A DNA stretch of 21,234 nucleotides from positions 1 to 21,234 of the forward strand of contig DQHR01000128.1 in NCBI GenBank assembly GCA_003531155.1. The letters run 5' to 3'. Both the position numbers and the translations under genes were made by a program. Position 1 is the first letter of the stretch, and each line of letters starts with the position of its first letter. Under the pieces are notes generated by a model. That model saw nothing but the letters and a program-made list of their open reading frames with translations. It did not search any database and was not told where the DNA came from. This stretch comes from Bacteroidales bacterium (GTDB taxonomy: Bacteria > Bacteroidota > Bacteroidia > Bacteroidales > Tenuifilaceae). Shown piece by piece: positions 14,566 to 21,234 of the stretch.

Positions 14566-15752
14566 ACTTTCAGCCCGATGAAAATGGTTACTATGGCAAT
14601 TTTGGTGGCGCTTATATCCCCGAGATGCTTTACCATAATGTAACCGAACTAAAGAACAACTACCTAAACATAATCGAATCTGAAGATTTTAAGAAAGAGT
14701 TCGAATCACTCCTGCACGATTATGCTGGTCGGCCAACACCTTTGTTTTATGCAAAAAACCTCTCTAAAGAGGTTGGTGCAAAAGTCTACCTTAAACGCGA
14801 AGACCTTTGTCATACAGGTGCTCACAAAGTGAACAACGTAATTGGTCAAATACTTCTAGCAAAGCGATTAGGCAAACAGCGTATTATCGCTGAAACTGGG
14901 GCAGGACAACACGGTGTTGCCACAGCAACCATTTGTGCACTAATGGGTTTGGAGTGTACCGTTTTTATGGGCTCAAAGGATATTCAGCGTCAACAACCCA
15001 ATGTTTTACGAATGAAGATGCTTGGTGCAAAAGTAGTTCCTGCTACTTCGGGCAGTCAAACACTGAAAGATGCTACTAACGAGGCAATCCGCTATTGGAT
15101 TAACAACCCAAATGATACGCACTATGTAATAGGATCAACTATTGGTCCACATCCTTATCCCGACATGGTTGCACGCTTTCAATCGGTTATCAGTTTTGAA
15201 ATAAAAAAGCAACTCAAACAAAAAGAGAATCGTGAAACGCCAGATTATATAATTGCCTGTGTTGGCGGAGGGAGCAATGCCGCTGGAGCATTCTACCATT
15301 ATATTGACGAACCAAATGTAAAACTGATTGGAGTCGAAGCAGCTGGGAAAGGAATCTCGTCAGGTAAAACAGCTGCAACTATTGCAATTGGTACCGAAGG
15401 GGTGATTCATGGCTGTAAATCGTTGCTCATGCAAACTAAGGATGGACAAGTGCTCGAAGCGCATTCAATCTCTGCTGGACTCGATTACCCAGGAATTGGA
15501 CCTCTGCATGCGCATCTACACCAGAAAGGGCTTGCAAAGTACATTCCCATTACTGATGATGAAGCAATTGAGGCAGCTCACAGATTATCTAAATTGGAGG
15601 GAATTATTCCTGCACTTGAATCGGCACACGCAATTGCTATCCTATCAATGATGAAATTCAAAGAGTCAGACATTATAATCGTAAACCTCTCTGGAAGAGG
15701 CGACAAAGACATGGAAGTGTATAGCGAGAAGTTTAACAATAAAGAGAATTGA
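14562..15752 (+). CDS. trpB: Tryptophan synthase beta chain
   Basis: PLP enzyme that condenses indole and serine to Trp, in an alpha2-beta2 complex with TrpA. The 396-residue protein is the standard TrpB1 type. It has YGNFGGAYIPE at the N-terminus, GRPTPLFYA, the PLP Lys at 89 in HTGAHKVNN, the catalytic Glu in AETGAGQHGVA, the phosphate-binding VGGGSNAAG loop and HAIAI followed by LSGRGDKD near the end. It overlaps trpF by 4 bp, and trpA starts 2 bp after its stop. Confidence 0.97.
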   Translation: MNFQPDENGYYGNFGGAYIPEMLYHNVTELKNNYLNIIESEDFKKEFESLLHDYAGRPTPLFYAKNLSKEVGAKVYLKREDLCHTGAHKVNNVIGQILLAKRLGKQRIIAETGAGQHGVATATICALMGLECTVFMGSKDIQRQQPNVLRMKMLGAKVVPATSGSQTLKDATNEAIRYWINNPNDTHYVIGSTIGPHPYPDMVARFQSVISFEIKKQLKQKENRETPDYIIACVGGGSNAAGAFYHYIDEPNVKLIGVEAAGKGISSGKTAATIAIGTEGVIHGCKSLLMQTKDGQVLEAHSISAGLDYPGIGPLHAHLHQKGLAKYIPITDDEAIEAAHRLSKLEGIIPALESAHAIAILSMMKFKESDIIIVNLSGRGDKDMEVYSEKFNNKEN

Positions 15753-15754
15753 AA

Positions 15755-16534
15755 ATGAATAAAATAACTCTCCTTTTTCAAACCAAGAAGAATAACATTC
15801 TATCAATCTTCTTTACAGCAGGATATCCAACAACAGACAGCACAGCAACAATTTTAAAATCATTAGAAGAGAATGGCGTTGATATGGTTGAGATTGGCAT
15901 TCCCTACTCCGACCCATTAGCAGATGGAACAACCATTCAGCAATCAAGTTCCAGTGCCATAAAGAATGGAATGACCCTTGATTTACTATTCACCCAACTT
16001 GATGAATTAAAAGGAAATATTAAAATTCCGTTAATCTTAATGGGTTACTATAACCCTGTGATGCAGTATGGTATTGAGAAATTCTGCAACAAAGCGGCAT
16101 CTGTTGGAATTTCGGGTGTAATTCTCCCCGATTTACCTATTATTGAATATACGTCAAAGTACCAAAAGTATTTTGAGGGCAGCAACCTTAGTATAATCTA
16201 TCTCATTACCCCTCAAACACCTGATGAAAGAATAAGATTGATTGATAGTGTATCGAATGGGTTTATTTATGCTGTTAGCTCATCATCCACAACCGGGAAA
16301 AGTAACGATTTTGATGATTCGCAGATTGAGTACCTTAAGAAGATTAATTCCCTAGGTCTTAAAAATCCAATAATTGTAGGGTTTGGAATACATAATAAAA
16401 CCACTCTTAATACCGCATGGCAATACGCCAACGGCGCAATTGTTGGAAGTGCATACATCAATCAACTAACAAAACATAATGATATAGAGGTTGCAACCCA
16501 TAAATTATTGATGCAGTTAAAAGAACAGATTTGA
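15755..16534 (+). CDS. trpA: Tryptophan synthase alpha chain
   Basis: Cleaves indole-3-glycerol phosphate and channels indole to TrpB. With ATG 15755 the protein has 259 residues. The catalytic Glu is at 46 and Asp at 57 in VEIGIPYSDPLADG. It also has GYYNPVMQYG, GVILPDLP, the YAVSSSSTTG loop (usual YLLSRAGVTG) and the phosphate-site GFGIHNK and IVGSAY. A TTG two codons upstream overlaps the trpB stop and could be the start instead. Confidence 0.95.
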   Translation: MNKITLLFQTKKNNILSIFFTAGYPTTDSTATILKSLEENGVDMVEIGIPYSDPLADGTTIQQSSSSAIKNGMTLDLLFTQLDELKGNIKIPLILMGYYNPVMQYGIEKFCNKAASVGISGVILPDLPIIEYTSKYQKYFEGSNLSIIYLITPQTPDERIRLIDSVSNGFIYAVSSSSTTGKSNDFDDSQIEYLKKINSLGLKNPIIVGFGIHNKTTLNTAWQYANGAIVGSAYINQLTKHNDIEVATHKLLMQLKEQI

Positions 16535-16546
16535 AGAAAAAGAATT

Positions 16547-16608
16547 AACCTCAAAGATTTCAAAGGCCTCGAAAAGAACACGATGGCTCCTTTGCACACT
16601 TTGCGGTT
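16547..16608. repeat. Intergenic inverted-repeat element (second copy)
   Basis: The 20-nt arms AACCTCAAAGATTTCAAAGG (16547..16566) and CCTTTGCACACTTTGCGGTT (16589..16608) are inverted repeats matching at 16 of 20 positions. The ends match those of the element at 8211..8314. It fills most of the 105-bp gap between trpA and the second DAHP synthase and could separate or weaken expression of the last gene. Confidence 0.55.
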
Positions 16609-16639
16609 TTCTCTCAACTAATCACTTAAAGAAAAAAAC

Positions 16640-17665
16640 ATGTTAATCCAGATAAAAGAGAACTGCACAGCAGAAAATCTCGAGCAAATTACAAATGCAA
16701 TAAAAAATGTAGGATATAAACCAAATGCCGTTAAAACGCTAAACAACCACTATTTGGCTTGTGTTGGCACAAATAAGTTTGATATCAGAAGCATTGGAAA
16801 TCTTCCGGGAATAAAAGATATACATATAGTAGAAGATAGCAACATGCTTGTTTCGAGGCAATGGAGAGTGAAAGATACCGAAATAGATCTTGGAGATGGG
16901 GTTATCATTTCAAGAAACAATTTTACCATTGTTGCTGGTCCTTGCTCAATTGAAAATGAGGAGCAGGTTATGAAAACAGTATCGTTTCTTAAAGAGCAAA
17001 ATGTGAAAATTATGCGTGGAGGGATTTTCAAACCTCGTAGCTCGCCGTACTCATTTCGAGGGTTAGGAATTGGTGGTTTGAAAATTTTCCACAAGCATTG
17101 TAATGCTAATGGAATTAAGATTATCAGTGAGGTAATGCAGGTTTCTCAAATTGAACAAATGTACCCTTATGTAGACATATTCCAGGTTGGAACAAGAAAT
17201 TCTCAGAATTTTAATCTGCTTGATGAGCTAGGCAAGGTTGATAAGCCAGTTCTATTAAAAAGAGGGATGTCATCAACAATTAGTGAATTCTTATCCTCGG
17301 CAGAATATATCTTTTCCAATGGCAACGAAAAAATAATTCTTTGCGAAAGAGGTATTCGAGCATTCGAGAAGGAATATCGCAACACACTTGATTTAAATGC
17401 AATCCCTTACCTTAAAGAGAAAAGCCATTTACCTGTATTCTGCGATCCATCACACGGAATTGGCATTCGTGATTATGTTGAGTCAATGGCACTTGCCTCG
17501 CAAATGGCTGGAGCCGATGGAGTATTGCTCGAAATTCACGAAACACCCGAGAAAGCGGCATCGGACGGACAACAAACGTTAAATTTCTTTGAAGCAACGA
17601 ATGCTTTTATGAAACTCAGACTAATGGATCAAGTAAAGAAGAAAATGTTGGGTAATGCCTGTTAA
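16640..17665 (+). CDS. aroF: DAHP synthase, type I-beta with N-terminal regulatory domain
   Basis: A second enzyme for the first step of the pathway. Residues 1 to about 70 form a ferredoxin-like/ACT-like domain, as in the Thermotoga-type enzyme where it mediates feedback by aromatic amino acids. Residues about 85 to 341 are the catalytic barrel, with VAGPCSIE (metal Cys102), GGIFKPRSSPYSFRGLG, LLKRGMSSTI, CERGIRAFE, FCDPSHGIG (metal His) and LEIHETPEKAASDGQQ (metal Glu and Asp). No mutase domain is present. It follows trpA by 105 bp on the same strand, so it probably reads out of the trp operon and raises chorismate supply when Trp is short. The start lies after an A-rich tract. The symbol is by function; feedback ligand unknown. 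Confidence 0.93.
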   Translation: MLIQIKENCTAENLEQITNAIKNVGYKPNAVKTLNNHYLACVGTNKFDIRSIGNLPGIKDIHIVEDSNMLVSRQWRVKDTEIDLGDGVIISRNNFTIVAGPCSIENEEQVMKTVSFLKEQNVKIMRGGIFKPRSSPYSFRGLGIGGLKIFHKHCNANGIKIISEVMQVSQIEQMYPYVDIFQVGTRNSQNFNLLDELGKVDKPVLLKRGMSSTISEFLSSAEYIFSNGNEKIILCERGIRAFEKEYRNTLDLNAIPYLKEKSHLPVFCDPSHGIGIRDYVESMALASQMAGADGVLLEIHETPEKAASDGQQTLNFFEATNAFMKLRLMDQVKKKMLGNAC

Positions 17666-17675
17666 GTAATTAGGA

Positions 17676-17744
17676 TGTCAACATGAATTAGCGAAGAATC
17701 TATACAATTGGTACTACAGATGCTTCACTTTGTTCAGCATGACA
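17676..17744. repeat. Hairpin (miniature inverted-repeat-like) element
   Basis: The 157-bp gap between the convergent aroF and rpe genes holds a 69-bp imperfect palindrome. Its left arm starts TGTCAACATGAATTAGCGAA and ends at ATCT (17701); its right arm starts AGATGCTTCAC (17718) and ends CAGCATGACA. The ends are TGTCA/TGACA. It could fold into one long hairpin of about 26 bp with a few mismatches and may serve as a weak terminator for either gene, though no T-run follows. The right arm resembles the hairpin between trpC and trpF. Confidence 0.55.
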
Positions 17745-17822
17745 ACATGGAATAGTATATTAACACCGGAATCCACAATTAACCTCATACCAAACGCAGT
17801 TTACAACGACATTGAGACTTAA

Positions 17823-18476
17823 TTAAACACCTTTAATCAGGTCTATAGCTTTTGCAGGGTTTTCAGCCTTAAATATTGCATTACCAGCAACTAAAATATC
17901 AGCACCTGCATTATAAAGGGTGGCCGCATTGGAAGTATCAACTCCGCCATCGACCTCAATAAGGGTTTTACAACCCTTTTGGGTAATCATCTCCTTTAAG
18001 CGAGCAATTCGTTGAATACTATTTTTAATAAACTTCTGACCCCCAAATCCAGGATTTACCGACATGATAAGCACCAAATCAGCTTCCTCTAGAATATCGG
18101 CAAGCAACTCAACTGAAGTATGAGGATTTATTGAAACGCCAGATTTCATTCCTAAAGCACGAATCTGACTTAGGGTTCGATGAAGATGTGTGCAAACCTC
18201 ATAGTGAACGGTTAGGATATCGGCACCAGCCTCTTTGAACTTTTCGAGATACCTATCAGGCTCAACAATCATGAGATGAACATCCAATGGCTTCTTAGCC
18301 ATTTTCTTTACTTGAGAAATAACTGGGAAACCGAATGAAATATTTGGTACAAAAACACCGTCCATAATATCGAGATGAAACCAGTCGGCCTGACTGGTAT
18401 TAACCATTTCAATATCCTTATTCAGATTTCCAAAATCGGCAGAAAGAAACGATGGAGCAACTAAACGATTCATCAT
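17823..18476 (-). CDS. rpe: Ribulose-phosphate 3-epimerase
   Basis: Interconverts ribulose-5-phosphate and xylulose-5-phosphate in the pentose phosphate pathway. The 217-residue barrel shows APSFLSADFGNL at the start, the metal-binding His and Asp in FHLDIMDG, the His in LDVHLMI, MSVNPGFGGQKF and the catalytic Asp in IEVDGG, then VAGNAIF at the phosphate site. It is convergent with the second DAHP synthase. It belongs to central metabolism but acts on the route to erythrose-4-phosphate, a DAHP synthase substrate; whether the placement matters is unknown. Two adjacent ATG codons could each be the start. Confidence 0.95.
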   Translation of the reverse strand: MMNRLVAPSFLSADFGNLNKDIEMVNTSQADWFHLDIMDGVFVPNISFGFPVISQVKKMAKKPLDVHLMIVEPDRYLEKFKEAGADILTVHYEVCTHLHRTLSQIRALGMKSGVSINPHTSVELLADILEEADLVLIMSVNPGFGGQKFIKNSIQRIARLKEMITQKGCKTLIEVDGGVDTSNAATLYNAGADILVAGNAIFKAENPAKAIDLIKGV

Positions 18477-18595
18477 CTATTTTTTTACAAAAATAGGAAA
18501 AGAGTTTGAATGAGGGCAATTATAATAATATATCCAAACCAGAAATACGAAAAATTTCAAATCGAAAAATTTGAACCATTATTAATAAAATGAAA

Positions 18596-18640
18596 CTAGG
18601 TTATGCTTATAGTGAATATTCACATCAATGCATAACCTAG
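18596..18640 (-). terminator. Long nested hairpin, possible cyd operon terminator
   Basis: CTAGGTTATGC (18596..18606) and GCATAACCTAG (18630..18640) are perfect 11-bp inverted repeats. They enclose another perfect palindrome, GTGAATATTCAC (18612..18623). On the minus strand it follows the small cyd gene by 15 bp and leads into TTTCATTTTATT, a loose T-rich run. A terminator for cydABX is the likeliest role; a protein-binding site near the rpe promoter is the alternative. Confidence 0.5.
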
Positions 18641-18655
18641 AAGAACACCAAACCC

Positions 18656-18757
18656 CTACAACTTTTTATCTATGAAACCTTGAACAAAACTCACCAATTT
18701 ATATGACAGATATATTACTACAGGCAAACTTAACAGCCAAATGATTTGATTTATCAT
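18656..18757 (-). CDS. CydX-like small membrane subunit of cytochrome bd
   Basis: A 33-residue frame from ATG 18757 to TAG 18656: MINQIIWLLSLPVVIYLSYK and thirteen more residues ending IDKKL. It has a single hydrophobic helix (about residues 4 to 18) and a basic C-terminus. It begins 18 bp after the cydB stop on the same strand, the position of CydX-type one-helix subunits that stabilise cytochrome bd oxidase in other bacteria. Such small subunits share little sequence, so the call rests on size, topology and location. The start context is A/T-rich like other genes here. Confidence 0.68.
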   Translation of the reverse strand: MINQIIWLLSLPVVIYLSYKLVSFVQGFIDKKL

Positions 18758-18775
18758 GGTAATTATTTTTAATTA

Positions 18776-19912
18776 TTAATAAACATGTTCTTTCTCTAAA
18801 TCACTAACATCTACCTTCTTCTTGTTGATTACTCTCCACACATAAACAATATAAAGCAGAACAAAAGGTATAAATAGAGACACATAACTCATAGCAGTTA
18901 GCGTATAATGGCTCGATGAACTGTTTGCAATCGTCAGTGAACTCTGCAAATCGGCTACCGAAGGATAAAATGCTGTGTTATTAAAACCAGCAAGAAGCAA
19001 TAGAGCAAAAACAGTCAATACTGTTCCAATTCCTGAATACCAAATGGCTTTTCCACCAAATTTCTCGAATTTCAAGATAGGCATTGCAATGCCTGCCAGT
19101 ACAAGCACTACGCCACTTAGAAATAAAACTGCAACCAATGGCATCTCAAGCAAATTAACAGCATACTTATATGGCTGCATAAACACCTCTTGGGTTGCTG
19201 GGTTTACTGCAAATCCATTAGAGAGTAAAAGCAATGTTGCAAAAAGAAGAAAGAAGAATACAAATGGAATAGCATTGTAAAGCAGCTGTTTTCTAGATGC
19301 CCTAATTACTTCCTCATTATCAATTGCATTGAAGAAATAGAGTATTGCCAGAACTCTCGATAAAAAGAAAACAGTTAATCCTAATGACAAATTCTGAATG
19401 TTAAACGCTGCCTCAAGCCCACGTGTAGCCATAGTCCATTGTGAGTGACGCTCGGCATCAACAGTAAAATGAGAGCCTGTAAAGAATGTACTTACCGCTG
19501 CACCTAAAAGCACCGTACCAAGTAACCCATTTACGAATAGAAAAGCATCGAAAGTACGCGTACCAAGAAGGTTCTCAGGCTTAGATCTAAATTCATATGC
19601 AACTGCCTGAACAACAAATGCGATTAGAATTAAGAACCAAACCCAATAGGCACCACTAAAACTTGTACTATAAAACAGTGGGAACGATGCAAAAAATGCA
19701 CCTCCAAAGGTTACCAGAGTAGTAAAGGTAAACTCCCACTTGCTTCCTACAGTATTCAATATTAACTTACGGCTAACGTCGGTTTTTCCAAGTTGATAAA
19801 TAAGAGATTGACCTCCTTGCACAAATAGCAGAAATACAAGGATCGCTCCAAGCAACGATACTAATATCCACCAGTACTGTTGCAACGCTGTATGTGATAA
19901 AGTTTCAAACAT
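18776..19912 (-). CDS. cydB: Cytochrome bd ubiquinol oxidase subunit II
   Basis: Inner-membrane partner of CydA in the high-affinity quinol oxidase that reduces oxygen to water. The 378-residue protein has about nine hydrophobic segments, an N-terminal region with FVQGGQSLIYQLGKT, and the conserved WEFTFTTLVTFGGAFFASFP stretch. It also has VAYEFRSKPEN and a late FNNTAFYPS segment ahead of the last helix, all placed as in CydB. The start overlaps the cydA stop by one base. The short cydX-like frame follows 18 bp downstream. Confidence 0.93.
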   Translation of the reverse strand: MFETLSHTALQQYWWILVSLLGAILVFLLFVQGGQSLIYQLGKTDVSRKLILNTVGSKWEFTFTTLVTFGGAFFASFPLFYSTSFSGAYWVWFLILIAFVVQAVAYEFRSKPENLLGTRTFDAFLFVNGLLGTVLLGAAVSTFFTGSHFTVDAERHSQWTMATRGLEAAFNIQNLSLGLTVFFLSRVLAILYFFNAIDNEEVIRASRKQLLYNAIPFVFFFLLFATLLLLSNGFAVNPATQEVFMQPYKYAVNLLEMPLVAVLFLSGVVLVLAGIAMPILKFEKFGGKAIWYSGIGTVLTVFALLLLAGFNNTAFYPSVADLQSSLTIANSSSSHYTLTAMSYVSLFIPFVLLYIVYVWRVINKKKVDVSDLEKEHVY

Positions 19913-21234
19913 TATTCATTTCCTCCATCTTTAAATCCAAGTTTAATTTGACGAAACATAATCTTTAATTCCGCAATTAACAGGACGGTGAATACCACAG
20001 CAAAAATTAAGAATGTGGTGATTACAGATCCTGTATTAATATGCGAAACTGCTGTTGGAACAGACATCAAATCCTGAATAATCCAGGGTTGACGACCAAC
20101 CTCAGTCACGATCCATCCAAATTGCGAGGCCAGATAAGCCAAAGGAATACTGATAATCGCAGCGCGTAAGAACCATCTTTTATCCTCAATCTTATTTTTA
20201 AAAAGAAAGATTGCAGCTAAAACAAAAAGCAGTATAAACCAGAAACCTGAAGCAACCATCACTCTAAATGAATAGAAAGTAAGTTTCACTGGAGGAATAA
20301 TATCTTTAGGGCTCGATAGATGTCCATAGCCGAGATTACGGTAATTATCGTTGAGTAGCTTAGCAGATTCTTCCATTTTAACCCTATCGCCTTCTTTCTT
20401 TGCTACATGGTAATCGCTCAATGCTTGGACTGCGATTTTTCCTTTTTCAATTCTTTCTGATGTTGGCACAATGCCTTGCTTAGCATTACCATTAACAATA
20501 TCCTTAATTCCTGGAACATATGCATTAGCATCTAAAAATGCCATTGACGATAGAAAGTTGGGAATCTGAAGTTTTAACGCAAAATCTTCTTTCCTTAAAC
20601 TATCGACCTTATTGCTTTGCAAAATTCCAATTACTACAAGCGGAGCTTTAGTTTGACCTTCGTACAAGTTTTCCATAGCAGCAAATTTCATGGGCTGATA
20701 TTTTGCCATTAGCCGTGCTGATTGGTCGCCATTAATGATAACGAATAGCGACATTATAATCCCAAAAATTGCAGCAACCATAATGCTCATCTTTGCCAAG
20801 CGAATATTATGCTTCTTCATTATAAACCATGCGCTAATTCCTATTACAAATACTGCAGAAAGGACATAGGCAGAAGTAACTGTATGAAGAAATTTATTTA
20901 TGGCCACCGGAGAGAAAAGTACTTCCCAAAAACTCGACATCTCGTTTCGAACAGTTTCTGGATTGAAATGAATACCTGCTGGATATTGCATCCACGAATT
21001 AGCAACTAAAATCCATAGAGCAGAAAGATTGGCTCCTATGGCTGTAAGCCAAGTTGAAACCAGATGAAATCTTTTGCTAACCTTGTTCCAACCAAAGAAC
21101 ATTACGGCAACAAAAGTGCTCTCTATGAAAAAGGCCATGATACCCTCAACGGCTAATGGCGCGCCAAAAATATCACCAACAAACCAGGAATAATTCGACC
21201 AGTTTGTACCAAACTCAAATTCGAGTATAATACC
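19912..21234 (-). CDS. cydA: Cytochrome bd ubiquinol oxidase subunit I (5' end outside window)
   Basis: The frame is open to the window edge, so about 70 N-terminal residues, including the first haem ligand His, are missing. The internal ATG at 21138 is not the true start. Visible are EFGTNWSNYSWFVGDIFGAP, the two conserved Glu in AVEGIMAFFIES (E. coli Glu99 and Glu107), the haem b558 His in KFLHTVTSAYV, the Met ligand in YSFRVMVAS and the WIVTEVGRQPW motif. Between these lies the quinol-binding Q-loop region, rich in charged residues. Estimated full length is about 510 residues. Role: quinol oxidation and oxygen reduction at low oxygen. Confidence 0.95.
   Translation of the reverse strand, partial: GIILEFEFGTNWSNYSWFVGDIFGAPLAVEGIMAFFIESTFVAVMFFGWNKVSKRFHLVSTWLTAIGANLSALWILVANSWMQYPAGIHFNPETVRNEMSSFWEVLFSPVAINKFLHTVTSAYVLSAVFVIGISAWFIMKKHNIRLAKMSIMVAAIFGIIMSLFVIINGDQSARLMAKYQPMKFAAMENLYEGQTKAPLVVIGILQSNKVDSLRKEDFALKLQIPNFLSSMAFLDANAYVPGIKDIVNGNAKQGIVPTSERIEKGKIAVQALSDYHVAKKEGDRVKMEESAKLLNDNYRNLGYGHLSSPKDIIPPVKLTFYSFRVMVASGFWFILLFVLAAIFLFKNKIEDKRWFLRAAIISIPLAYLASQFGWIVTEVGRQPWIIQDLMSVPTAVSHINTGSVITTFLIFAVVFTVLLIAELKIMFRQIKLGFKDGGNE

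Overview
This window looks like the chromosome of an AT-rich member of the Bacteroidota, probably Bacteroidales-like. The evidence is a DAHP synthase fused to a C-terminal chorismate mutase, A-rich start contexts with almost no Shine-Dalgarno motifs, and the general character of the proteins. It holds nearly the whole chorismate and aromatic amino acid pathway as two divergent operons, followed by rpe and a cytochrome bd operon.

Left half, minus strand, read from about 9.66 kb down to 0.1 kb: pheA, an aromatic-type aminotransferase, tyrA, DAHP synthase/chorismate mutase, aroB, aroD, aroE, aroA, aroC, then the first codons of an unidentified gene. Every shikimate step is present except shikimate kinase. 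Right half, plus strand, from about 9.80 kb to 17.67 kb: trpE, trpG, trpD, trpC, trpF, trpB, trpA, then a second DAHP synthase with an N-terminal regulatory domain. Each operon therefore carries its own DAHP synthase.

The most notable part is the 858-bp gap between pheA and trpE, which has no conventional gene. Read on both strands it holds three ribosome-mediated transcription attenuators. On the minus strand two are in tandem ahead of pheA. Leader peptide 1 (26 aa) contains YFYFFFY and precedes a GC-rich hairpin with a U-tract. Leader peptide 2 (47 aa) contains YFFFYFFY and precedes a second hairpin with eight U. In each, a segment just after the Phe/Tyr codons is complementary over 9 to 10 bp to the 5' arm of its terminator, giving an antiterminator. 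On the plus strand a 55-aa leader with WWW is followed by a hairpin with eight U only 17 nt before trpE, again with mutually exclusive pairings. The whole pathway thus appears to be tuned by charged tRNA-Phe, tRNA-Tyr and tRNA-Trp from one divergent control region.

Right end: rpe (minus strand, convergent with the second DAHP synthase), then a cydA-cydB operon (minus strand, cydA cut by the window edge) followed by a 33-aa one-helix protein that fits a CydX-like subunit and a long hairpin. Small hairpin or inverted-repeat elements sit in several intergenic gaps. All assignments come from reading the sequence; no database search was run.
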